This document shows, in pieces, positions 10,057-17,251 of a DNA stretch of 27,210 nt. Location: assembly GCA_020057015.1 (NCBI GenBank), contig JAGVGS010000127.1, forward strand, positions 1 to 27,210, written 5' to 3'. Origin of the DNA: Candidatus Omnitrophota bacterium (GTDB taxonomy: Bacteria > Omnitrophota > Gorgyraeia > Aquiviventales > Aquiviventaceae). Position 1 is the stretch's first letter. Each line of letters opens with the position of its first letter. Below the pieces are notes generated by a model. The model was not told the origin of the DNA. It worked only from the letters and a program-made list of their open reading frames with translations, and searched no databases. The position numbers were made by a program, and so were the translations under genes.

Positions 10057-10335
10057 TTAAATGATGTCCTGGCGCATGAGCAGCCCAGGCTTGAAGACCA
10101 CGACGCGCTTCGGGGGCACCGGCACTTCCTGCCCGGTCTTGGGGTTGCGGCCACGGCGCGAGGCGCGTTGGCGTACCTTGAAGACCCCAAAGTTGCGCAG
10201 CTCCACGGTCTGGCCTGCTTTGAGGCTTTCCACCAGGTGATCCAACGTCCGCTGCACCACCCGCTTCACATCGACCTGGGTGATGCCGGTTTCTTTGGCC
10301 ACCATCAGTACTAAGTCCTTCTTAGTCAGCGTCAT
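10057..10335 (-). CDS. HU/IHF-family DNA-binding protein
   Basis: Small nucleoid-associated protein that binds and bends DNA as a dimer. From the ATG at 10335 it has 92 residues: TKKDLVLMVAKETGITQVDVKRVVQRTLDHLVESL forms the dimerising helices, then VELRNFGVFKVRQRASRRGRNPKTGQEVPVPPKRVVVFKPG, the family signature with the intercalating proline (RNPKTG). Sequence alone does not settle HU versus IHF alpha or beta. A TTG at 10374 in the same frame is part of the promoter, so the ATG is preferred. There is no Shine-Dalgarno sequence before it, which fits a nearly leaderless message. Confidence 0.93.
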   Translation of the reverse strand: MTLTKKDLVLMVAKETGITQVDVKRVVQRTLDHLVESLKAGQTVELRNFGVFKVRQRASRRGRNPKTGQEVPVPPKRVVVFKPGLLMRQDII

Positions 10336-10345
10336 AGGAGCGATT

Positions 10346-10374
10346 AGCCTAGCATAGGGGGCTGAAGCTGTCAA
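10346..10374 (-). promoter_or_regulatory. Strong sigma-70-type promoter for the HU-hisS-aspS run
   Basis: A perfect -35 TTGACA (10374-10369), a 17-base spacer and the -10 TAGGCT (10351-10346), preceded by TGC as an extended -10. The predicted start is near 10339-10338, only three to five bases before the ATG at 10335. The box lies just after the dnaE stop at 10392 and reads away from it. No comparable promoter is obvious in the tightly packed genes downstream. Confidence 0.75.
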
Positions 10375-10391
10375 CTCGCACGTAGGCCACG

Positions 10392-13300
10392 CTAGACATC
10401 CCCAGGCACCGCGCGGAATCGAGGCTTAAACGCTTGGGCCATCTTAGGCGCCTGGCGGGTCAGCAGGACCGCCTCTTCGCCCAGCAGCTGATACAACTGT
10501 TCCAAGAGCTCTTGCCGCAGCTCGATCTTGAACGCCTCGGGCAGTTTCAAGCGCGTGGGCGCCTCGGCGCCTGGCACCTCGAGCCGCAGATACACCGGCA
10601 GGCTGCCTGGCGATCGCGCCAGCAGCTCCTTGAGCTGCTCCACTTGCGTCTTCTGCCCGTGATGCGCCCGCAGCCCCAGCTCAATCGATTGCACGAGCTT
10701 CGCTGCGGCCTGGTCGATGGGGAGAATTTGCTGCGCGATCAGCCGGGGCTGGTCTTCGCGGATGGCGATGCGCGCTTCTACGATCACCACGGTATTGGCC
10801 TTCAATTGCGAGCTGAGCTGATTGTAGCTGGCGGGAAAGACGATCACTTCCGCATCTCCGGCTAAGTCCTCCAGCATGCAGATGGCCATCTGCTCGTTGG
10901 TCTTCTTGGTCGTGGTGTGCTTAATGGTGGTAAACATGCCCCCGATCGTGATGATGTCCCCTTCGGCTTTGTGCGGCAGCTGCGGGGTCGTGGTCGTGGC
11001 CAAGGCGGCGATGTAGCGCTCAAAACGCGCCAAGGGGTGTCCGGAGACATAAAAGCCCAGGAGGTCCTTTTCAAAGGCCAGCTTTTGGCTCTCCGGCCAG
11101 TCGCGCAGGCGCGCCGCCGGGGCGGCCAGCGGGGTCTCCGGCACCGGGGCGCTCAGTGATTCGAAGAAGGTCATCTGGCCGCGGCTCTTGTCTTTCTGCA
11201 CGCTGCTGGCCTCTTCCATCGCCTGGTCGAGGTGCGCGAGCAAGGCCGCGCGCGAGAGGCGCAGGCTGTCGCACGCCCCGGCTTTGATCAGGCTCTCAAA
11301 CACCTTGCGGTTCACCAGCCGCAAATCCGCGCGGCGACAGAGCTCCTGGATGCTGTCAAAGGGCCCCTCGGCCGCCCGGGCCTGGATGAGCGATTCCACC
11401 GCCCCCATCCCCACGTTCTTGATGACCCCCAGGCCGCAGCGAATCGTGTGGGCATCGATCACGGTGAACAGCGCCGCGCTCTCGTTCACATCCGGCGGCA
11501 GGATCTTCAGGCCCATGCGCTTGGCTTCTTCCAGGTACCCCACGAGCTTATCGGTGTTGCCCATTTCACTCGTGAGCAGGGCGGTCATGAATTCCACCGG
11601 GTAGTGCGCTTTCAGGTACGCAGTGCGGTACGAGATCATCGCGTACGCCGCGCTGTGCGACTTATTAAAACCATAACCCGCGAAATGCTCGATGAGGTCA
11701 AACGTACGGGTAGCGGTTTTCTCAGGTACGTGATTTTTCTTGCAGCCCTCGACGAAGGCTTTGCGCTGGGCTTCCATCACGTCGGCGATCTTCTTGCCCA
11801 TGGCGCGCCGCAGCAAGTCGGCCTGCGCCAGGCTGAAGCCCGCCAGGTCGCTGGCAATGCGCATCACCTGCTCTTGATAGACGATGACCCCGTACGTCGT
11901 GCGCAGCGCGGATTCCAGTTTCGGGTGCTCGTACGTGATGGGGATCTGTCCGTGCTTGCGCTTCATGAACTCATCGAGCATCCCGGAGCCGATGGGGCCG
12001 GGGCGGAACAAGGCGATGACCGAGATGATGTCCTCAAACTGCGAAGGGCGGATCTTCTTCAGGAGATCGCGCATCCCGCCGCTTTCCAGCTGGAACACCC
12101 CCATGGTCTCGGCGCGCGCCAGCAGCTGAAACGCGGCCGCGTCATCCATCGGCAGGCGCTCCAGGTTGATCAAGAGCCCCCGCGTGCGCTCGGTGAGCTT
12201 GACGGCATTCTCGATCACGGTGAGGGTGCGCAGGCCCAGCATATCGATCTTAAGGATGCCGATATGCTCGAGCGAGGTCATGTCAAAGCCCGTCGTGATC
12301 TGATCGTCATGGCTCTTAAACAGCGGCGTGTACTCGGTCAAGGGCTTGTCGGCGATCGTGATGCCCGCCGCGTGGGTCGAGGCATGGCGCGTGAGCCCCT
12401 CCAGCACGAGCGCGGTGTCGATGAGCTCCTTCACCTGCTCGCTGGTCTTATACAAGTGGCCCAGCTCCGCGACCTCCTGCAGCGCGCGGCTGAGCGTGAT
12501 GTCGAGCTCGTTGGGGATCAGCTTCGCGAGGCGGTCGGCCTCGGCGTAGGACATCTTCATGACCCGGGCCACGTCGCGCACCACGGCCTTGGCCTGCAGG
12601 GTGCCGAAGGTGATGATCTGGGCGACGTTGGTCTTGCCGTATTTTTGGATCACGTAGTCGATCACTTCCCCGCGCCGTTCGTAGCAGAAGTCGATGTCGA
12701 TATCCGGCTGGGTCACGCGCTGCGGGTTGAGGAAGCGCTCGAAGAGCAGGTCGTACTTCAGCGGGTCGATGTCGGTGATCCCCAGGCAGTAGCTCACCAA
12801 GCTGCCGGCCGCGGAGCCGCGGCCCGGCCCTACCGGGATGCCCTGCTCTTTGGCAAAGCGCACAAAGTCCCACACGATGAGGAAATAGCTGTTATACCCA
12901 GCCTGCTGGATCACCGACAGCTCGGTCTCCAGGCGCTGGCGCAGCGGCTCGGTCATCGCCGGGTAGCGGCCCTTGAGGCCCTGGTCGCACAGCTCGCGCA
13001 GGTAGGCTTGCTGGGTCCTGTTGGCGGGCGGCTCATAGTGCGGCAGGTGGATCTTGCCGAATTCCAGCTCCACGTTGCATTTATCCGCGATCTCGAGGGT
13101 GGCATGCAGCGCCTCGGGCCGATCGGCGAAGAGGGCGTGCATCTCCTCGGCGGACTTGAGATAAAATTCCGGCTGCTCGTAGCGCAGCCGGTGCGGGTCA
13201 TCGAGCGTGGTCTGGGTTTGGATGGCCATCAGCGCATCGTGCGCCTGCGCATGGGTCCGCTCGATGTAGTGGACGTCGTTCGTCGCGACACATTTCAGCC

Positions 13301-13901
13301 CCGCGTCCTGGGCCAGGCGCAGCAGGTGCGGGCGCACTTTTTGCTCCAGCGCCATGCGGTGGTCGTGCAGCTCGATATAGACGTTCTCGCGGCCCAAGAT
13401 CTGGACATAATCATCCAGCTCGCGGCGCGCCAGGTCATACTGGTCCTGCACCAAGTGCACGTTGAGCACCCCTTTGAGACAGCTCGTGAGCATCAGCAAG
13501 CCGTCCTTGTGCTGGGCCAGCACTTCCTTATCGATGCGCGGCTTGTAGTAGAAGCCCTCCAGGTAGCCGATGGAAATCAGCCGCATGAGGTTCGTGTAGC
13601 CAGCTTCGTCTTTCGCCAGGAGCACCAGGTGCGCGTTGGAGTCCTTGATGCCGCTGCCGCTGCGATCGAAGCGGCTCTTGGGGGCGATGTAGGTCTCACA
13701 GCCGATGATGGGCTTGATCCCGTGCTTGGTGCAGGTTTCGTAAAACTCGATCGCCCCAAACATGTTGCCGTGGTCGGTCATGGCCATGGCCGGGAACTTC
13801 AGCTCGACCGCGCGCTTTACCAGCGGATCGATGCGGCAGGCGCCATCCAGGAGGGAGTAATTCGTGTGCAGGTGGAGATGGACGAACTCAGCGTGCAACA
13901 T
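10392..13901 (-). CDS. dnaE: DNA polymerase III alpha subunit
   Basis: Replicative polymerase catalytic subunit, 1169 residues (E. coli 1160). The N-terminal PHP domain keeps metal-type motifs (HLHTNYS with His10 and His12, AMTDHGN, CVATNDVHYI) that are degenerate in E. coli, so it may retain nuclease activity. The palm has PDIDIDF with Asp400 and Asp402, and a third Asp553 in KIDMLGLRTLT. GPGRGSAAGSL, the fingers/thumb, a helix-hairpin-helix region (GYGFNKSHSAAYAMISYRTAYLKAHYP) and a C-terminal OB fold (IITIGGMFTTIKHTTTKKTNEQMAICMLEDLAGDAEVIVFP) follow. AGGT precedes the ATG. It ends with TAG, which shows that TAG acts as a normal stop here. Confidence 0.98.
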   Translation of the reverse strand: MLHAEFVHLHLHTNYSLLDGACRIDPLVKRAVELKFPAMAMTDHGNMFGAIEFYETCTKHGIKPIIGCETYIAPKSRFDRSGSGIKDSNAHLVLLAKDEAGYTNLMRLISIGYLEGFYYKPRIDKEVLAQHKDGLLMLTSCLKGVLNVHLVQDQYDLARRELDDYVQILGRENVYIELHDHRMALEQKVRPHLLRLAQDAGLKCVATNDVHYIERTHAQAHDALMAIQTQTTLDDPHRLRYEQPEFYLKSAEEMHALFADRPEALHATLEIADKCNVELEFGKIHLPHYEPPANRTQQAYLRELCDQGLKGRYPAMTEPLRQRLETELSVIQQAGYNSYFLIVWDFVRFAKEQGIPVGPGRGSAAGSLVSYCLGITDIDPLKYDLLFERFLNPQRVTQPDIDIDFCYERRGEVIDYVIQKYGKTNVAQIITFGTLQAKAVVRDVARVMKMSYAEADRLAKLIPNELDITLSRALQEVAELGHLYKTSEQVKELIDTALVLEGLTRHASTHAAGITIADKPLTEYTPLFKSHDDQITTGFDMTSLEHIGILKIDMLGLRTLTVIENAVKLTERTRGLLINLERLPMDDAAAFQLLARAETMGVFQLESGGMRDLLKKIRPSQFEDIISVIALFRPGPIGSGMLDEFMKRKHGQIPITYEHPKLESALRTTYGVIVYQEQVMRIASDLAGFSLAQADLLRRAMGKKIADVMEAQRKAFVEGCKKNHVPEKTATRTFDLIEHFAGYGFNKSHSAAYAMISYRTAYLKAHYPVEFMTALLTSEMGNTDKLVGYLEEAKRMGLKILPPDVNESAALFTVIDAHTIRCGLGVIKNVGMGAVESLIQARAAEGPFDSIQELCRRADLRLVNRKVFESLIKAGACDSLRLSRAALLAHLDQAMEEASSVQKDKSRGQMTFFESLSAPVPETPLAAPAARLRDWPESQKLAFEKDLLGFYVSGHPLARFERYIAALATTTTPQLPHKAEGDIITIGGMFTTIKHTTTKKTNEQMAICMLEDLAGDAEVIVFPASYNQLSSQLKANTVVIVEARIAIREDQPRLIAQQILPIDQAAAKLVQSIELGLRAHHGQKTQVEQLKELLARSPGSLPVYLRLEVPGAEAPTRLKLPEAFKIELRQELLEQLYQLLGEEAVLLTRQAPKMAQAFKPRFRAVPGDV

Positions 13902-13911
13902 GCTACCTAGT

Positions 13912-13939
13912 AGTGTAGGAGCTTAAGAGGCGATTGCAA
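13912..13939 (-). promoter_or_regulatory. Weak candidate promoter for dnaE
   Basis: TTGCAA (13939-13934), a 16-base spacer and TACACT (13917-13912), each matching four of six consensus bases, lie in the 56-base gap between the LOG gene and dnaE. This could give dnaE its own start, but a match of this quality can occur by chance. Confidence 0.3.
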
Positions 13940-13957
13940 TGCCAAAAGACGTGACGC

Positions 13958-15040
13958 TCAGCGGCCGCTGGCGCGCTTCGAGGGCAAGGCCAGGGCCGCG
14001 CTGAGATCGTTGAGGCGGTGGATCAGCGCGTGCAGCCGCCCGTAATTCTGGCGGTTAAACTGCAGGACCAGCCGCGGCAGTGCCTTGAGGGCCGGTTCAT
14101 CGGTCTCCTCCGGCAGCGCCGCGCGCTGCTCGATGGCCCCACTGGTGAGGACCTCGCTGAATTCGCGATTCAACTGAGCAAGGCCCCCGGGCGAGAGGCG
14201 CTGGTTGAGGCGAATCACCAGCAGCTCGCCGATGTACCGGATGGAATGATAGATACGGTAAAAGCGCACGATGTGATCGACCGCTTCCTGGGCGCTGCGG
14301 GCCACCTGGTAGATCGCCTCATCGGCCGGCGAGATCATGCCCTCGCTCATCAGCGGCTTGCGGAAGAATTTGAGCAGCGGGTCCCAGAACGCACCCTTGG
14401 GCGTGTCCACGAAGACGACGGGGCGCGGGTCGGACTTCCCCGTCTGCGCCAGCGTCAAGGACTCGAAGCCTTCATCCAGCGTCCCGAAGCCGCCGGGAAA
14501 CAGCACCGTGGCATGGGACTCCTTGATAAAGAGCAGCTTGCGCGTAAAGAAATACTTGCAGTTGATGAGCTTGGGGTCCTTCGCGATGACCACGTTGGCT
14601 TCCTGCTCAAAGGGCAAACGGATGTTGAGGCCGAAACTCGCCGCATGGCCGGCCCCCTCGTGGCCGGCTTGCATGATGCCGCTCGCCGCCCCGGTAATCA
14701 CCATCCAGTTGGCCTTGACCATGAGCCGCCCGAATTCCTTGGCCATCGGGTACGCCGGGTGCGCGGTACTCACGCGCGCCGAGCCGAACGTGGCGACTTT
14801 ACGGCGGTGACGATAGGGCCGGAAGATCTTGAAGGCATAGCGCAGCTCCTTGACCGCCGCGTTAATGAGCTTGAGATCCCCCGTTGTCGCCCCGTCCTGC
14901 CCCAGCCGATAGATCGAGATAATCAGCTCGGTCAGCAGCCGGCGGTCGAAGTCATCTTTGACGCTGCTGAGGAGCTGTGCGATCTGCGCGTCGATGGCAG
15001 TGTCGTGCGTGGTGTAGGTGCGGGCCGGGCGCGAACTCAT
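13958..15040 (-). CDS. LOG-family nucleotide-binding protein (lysine decarboxylase-like fold), long form
   Basis: The Rossmann-like LOG core includes TFGSARVSTAHPAY (84 on), the phosphate-binding GAASGIMQAGHEGA and the signature PGGFGTLDE (182-190). LOG enzymes cleave a nucleoside monophosphate to a base and ribose 5-phosphate; in bacteria many serve nucleotide salvage or turnover rather than decarboxylation. At 360 residues it exceeds the usual 180-250: about 80 residues precede the core and about 110 follow it, the latter with a possible helical pattern (YRIYHSIRYIGELLVIRLNQRL). The start is supported by GAGG five bases upstream of the ATG. It begins ten bases after the permease stop, so it is probably transcribed with the metal operon, though a shared function is not evident. 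Confidence 0.85.
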   Translation of the reverse strand: MSSRPARTYTTHDTAIDAQIAQLLSSVKDDFDRRLLTELIISIYRLGQDGATTGDLKLINAAVKELRYAFKIFRPYRHRRKVATFGSARVSTAHPAYPMAKEFGRLMVKANWMVITGAASGIMQAGHEGAGHAASFGLNIRLPFEQEANVVIAKDPKLINCKYFFTRKLLFIKESHATVLFPGGFGTLDEGFESLTLAQTGKSDPRPVVFVDTPKGAFWDPLLKFFRKPLMSEGMISPADEAIYQVARSAQEAVDHIVRFYRIYHSIRYIGELLVIRLNQRLSPGGLAQLNREFSEVLTSGAIEQRAALPEETDEPALKALPRLVLQFNRQNYGRLHALIHRLNDLSAALALPSKRASGR

Positions 15041-15050
15041 AACCGCCTCA

Positions 15051-16211
15051 TCATACGCGCATGTGGTTGAGAATCAAGCCGACGATAAACACCAGTGGCA
15101 GGGTGACGGCGAGCAGCCACAGCACCGTACGGCGGCCGATCGTCTTCCAGAGCGCCCCCATCTCCGTATAGTCGGTCACGACGCCGCCCATGAGAAAGGC
15201 AAAGGCGTTGCCGAAGGCCCCGGTTTGCCGGTAGAGCTCAAACGCGAGCGGGGCCGTGCCTTCGGAGCAGACCTCGATCACCGCCGCCACCAGTAGGGTC
15301 ATGAGCAACCCACCGGGGGCCGCATTAAGATGTTCGGCGAAAAACGCCTGCGGCACTAAGCCGCCCAAGAACGAACTCAGCACTAACCCCAGTTGCGTCC
15401 AGCCCAGCACCATGCGCCCCAGCGGCACCACGCCATCCCACGTGCCCTTGAGGTCGGCGGCCAGCTGCCGCCGCGTCCACGGATAGGCGCGCCAGCGCGC
15501 CGCGAGATCCTGCCGCAGCGACCAGCCGATCTCCAAGGGCACCGTGTGCGGATTCGAATCAATCCACTCTCGCCGGGCCAGCCGCTGGAAGATGAGGCCG
15601 GTCAGGTACGCAATCACCAAGGCGCCTGCCACAAAGGTCAGCCCTTGGGCGCCGAAGAGGCTCAGCAACAGGAATGTGAGCGCCATGCTCGCCCAGGGAC
15701 TGGCGAGCAGGAAGCTGACCACCGCCGGCACCGAGGCGCCCTTGCGGTAGAGCTCCAGCGCCAGCGCCAGGCAGCCATGGCTGCACGTCGAGGCGAGAAA
15801 GCCCAGCAAGGTCGCGCGGGCGATCACGCGCTTGCGCGGGCCGGAGAGCAGCCGGATGATGTACGCCTTGGGAATGAAATGGTCAATCGCCCCGCCCAGC
15901 AAGAGCCCGCTGAGAAACGGCAGTAGCACCTTCTGCAGGTAGCCCACGTAGAGGTGGCTCACGTGCGCCAACTGGGGCAGCAGCGAGCCTAGCGCGGCCA
16001 TGAGCACTGCGGAGAGCGGCGCCCAGAGCCATGGGTCAAGCCAGCGGGCGCGTGCGCGGGGCGTGGGGCAGCAGCGCTGCCCTTCGAGACTGCGCGCATG
16101 CGCCTGTTGTTCGGCGAAGAGCGCGGCGCAGCGCTCACTGCAGAACCAGTGGCCGTGGCGCTCGATCACGCCCGTCATGCCGCAGATCGGATCGCGCCGA
16201 GTCTCAGGCAT
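15051..16211 (-). CDS. Permease with N-terminal TRASH/YHS metal-binding domain (probable metal efflux)
   Basis: The cytosolic N-terminus (about 7-32, DPICGM ... FCSERCAALF, plus Cys47-Cys48) is a TRASH/YHS metal-binding motif. Eight or nine hydrophobic segments follow. The membrane part is an internal duplication: CSHGCLALALELYRKGAS at 143-160 and CSEGTAPLAFELYRQTGAF at 315-333 correspond, each in a transmembrane helix. This fits the YraQ/SO_0444-type permeases linked with Cu/Zn or arsenic efflux. The cysteines and the His in CSHGC are candidate transport ligands. It lies between the His-tailed membrane protein (20-base gap) and the LOG gene (10-base gap). Substrate is inferred from the neighbouring CsoR and Cus genes; zinc or arsenic cannot be excluded. 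Confidence 0.85.
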   Translation of the reverse strand: MPETRRDPICGMTGVIERHGHWFCSERCAALFAEQQAHARSLEGQRCCPTPRARARWLDPWLWAPLSAVLMAALGSLLPQLAHVSHLYVGYLQKVLLPFLSGLLLGGAIDHFIPKAYIIRLLSGPRKRVIARATLLGFLASTCSHGCLALALELYRKGASVPAVVSFLLASPWASMALTFLLLSLFGAQGLTFVAGALVIAYLTGLIFQRLARREWIDSNPHTVPLEIGWSLRQDLAARWRAYPWTRRQLAADLKGTWDGVVPLGRMVLGWTQLGLVLSSFLGGLVPQAFFAEHLNAAPGGLLMTLLVAAVIEVCSEGTAPLAFELYRQTGAFGNAFAFLMGGVVTDYTEMGALWKTIGRRTVLWLLAVTLPLVFIVGLILNHMRV

Positions 16212-16227
16212 AGACGCTTAAGCGCGA

Positions 16228-16233
16228 CCTCCT
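16228..16233 (-). promoter_or_regulatory. Distant ribosome binding site of the permease gene
   Basis: AGGAGG overlaps the stop codon of the upstream gene (TAGGAGGT) but lies 16 bases before the ATG at 16211, too far for a linear Shine-Dalgarno. The spacer contains the perfect palindrome CGCTTAAGCG, which could fold and shorten the distance. Confidence 0.4.
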
Positions 16234-16765
16234 AATGCGCATGCTGGTGATGCTGGTCTTGCTGGTGATGCTCGTGCGCCTGTTTCGGGATAGCGGTCCT
16301 TACGGCCGCGCCTTCAACATAGACCATCCGCGAGCCCAGATCGCCGTTCTGTAACACGAGGTAGGTGGTGACGGCTAAGAGCGTAAGAAATCCGTAAACC
16401 CCTCTGGGCTGCTGGTCGCGGTGCGCAACACTCCATCCCGCCAGGACGACCGCGCAGACGCCCACGATGAGCCCGAGGCGCAAATGGGTCATCATCATGT
16501 GGTGGATACGCTCGTTATGGGCAAACGTGCCCTGCGCTTGCCACCCAGTGATCAGCGTAAGCGCCGTGCCCGCAACCGCAAGGTAGAGGCACGCGCGGCC
16601 GGCAAAGAGCCAGGTTGCACGCTGGCGCATGACACCCAGGCCGTAGAGCAACAAGGCGCTCGGAAATAGCGCTAGGGGAAAGTGCACGAACGCGGGATGG
16701 ATATTGTCCACCTGCTGGAGCCCTGAAAAACCCAGCAAGTTTGGATCGACGAAGGTGTGCATCAT
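16232..16765 (-). CDS. DUF2231-like membrane protein with His-rich C-terminal tail
   Basis: A 177-residue protein with four hydrophobic segments (about 28-47, 52-74, 96-114, 122-138). The first begins with HPAFVHFP, the hallmark of DUF2231 membrane proteins, whose function is not established. The loop after segment 2 has a His/Met cluster (HNERIHHMMMTH, 83-94). The C-terminus (164-177) is almost entirely His and Gln, ending QHHQHAH. Both look like metal-binding patches. Two consecutive ATGs at 16765 and 16762 are possible starts; no strong Shine-Dalgarno is seen. It starts 24 bases after the HMBD protein gene. A role in copper binding or transfer is inferred only from the neighbours and the His-rich regions. 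Confidence 0.82.
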   Translation of the reverse strand: MMHTFVDPNLLGFSGLQQVDNIHPAFVHFPLALFPSALLLYGLGVMRQRATWLFAGRACLYLAVAGTALTLITGWQAQGTFAHNERIHHMMMTHLRLGLIVGVCAVVLAGWSVAHRDQQPRGVYGFLTLLAVTTYLVLQNGDLGSRMVYVEGAAVRTAIPKQAHEHHQQDQHHQHAH

Positions 16766-16789
16766 GAGATCTGGATGACCTGAAGCCGC

Positions 16790-17122
16790 TTAATGATGGT
16801 GACCGCCGGTCGCTTCGGGCTCCGTTTCCTCCACGTCCGCCGCGGTGGGCTCGTCCGGCTGCGCTTCGAGCGTCATGCCGCATACCGGGCAGCGGCCCAC
16901 TTCTGCCTGGCGCACCTCTGGATGCATCGGACAGACGTAAACCGTGTCACTCGTCTGCTGCTGACCGTCGACAAGCTCCTGCGGGTCGTGACTCCCCATC
17001 ATGTCTATGTGCTGGTGATGACCATCAGCGTCTCCCTGTTCTTGATCCGTAGCAGCCCATCCTGAGACTCCACTCACGAGCAATGCGACGCCAATCACCC
17101 CACCGGCTATGACTTGCCTCAT
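16790..17122 (-). CDS. Small periplasmic heavy-metal-binding-domain protein
   Basis: A 110-residue secreted protein. A signal peptide (about 1-24, ending GWAA) is followed by a His/Met-rich stretch (HHQH at 35-38, MM at 41-42) and one heavy-metal-binding domain at 62-86 of the form YVCPMHPEV ... GRCPVCGM, with Cys64, Met66, His67, Cys78, Cys81 and Met83. The end is acidic and closes with HHH. The same domain occurs in the CusB-like adaptor of this operon, so it is probably a periplasmic Cu/Ag carrier or buffer feeding the pump. The start is supported by AAGGAGGAG seven bases upstream. It follows cusA after 129 bases in which I see no gene or clear terminator. Confidence 0.88.
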   Translation of the reverse strand: MRQVIAGGVIGVALLVSGVSGWAATDQEQGDADGHHQHIDMMGSHDPQELVDGQQQTSDTVYVCPMHPEVRQAEVGRCPVCGMTLEAQPDEPTAADVEETEPEATGGHHH

Positions 17123-17129
17123 TCCAGCT

Positions 17130-17136
17130 CCTCCTT
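17130..17136 (-). promoter_or_regulatory. Ribosome binding site of the HMBD protein
   Basis: A perfect AAGGAGG seven bases before the ATG at 17122. It indicates strong independent translation after the 129-base gap behind cusA. Confidence 0.75.
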
Positions 17137-17251
17137 GTTATGTTGTAGTCATACACCATCCGCCCGCCGAAGTCAGCGCCCATCGTCATCGCGCCGATTC
17201 TCTACTCGTCGGCCTGTCGACACAGACTGTCCAGCACCGGTCTCCGCCGTT

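Noticed and set aside
11232..13910. An 892-codon plus-strand open frame antisense to almost all of dnaE
   Set aside because: It is covered by a highly conserved dnaE on the other strand, its translation has no recognisable domain, and long antisense frames are expected in GC-rich coding DNA.
13957..13972. CAGCGGCCGCTG palindrome at the end of the LOG gene as a terminator
   Set aside because: It lies within coding sequence, has no loop and no adjacent T-run strong enough for intrinsic termination.
17123..17251. The 129-base gap between cusA and the HMBD gene as a site of a hidden gene, promoter or terminator
   Set aside because: I see only the HMBD Shine-Dalgarno; no convincing hairpin with T-run, no -35/-10 pair and no small frame with a start signal.
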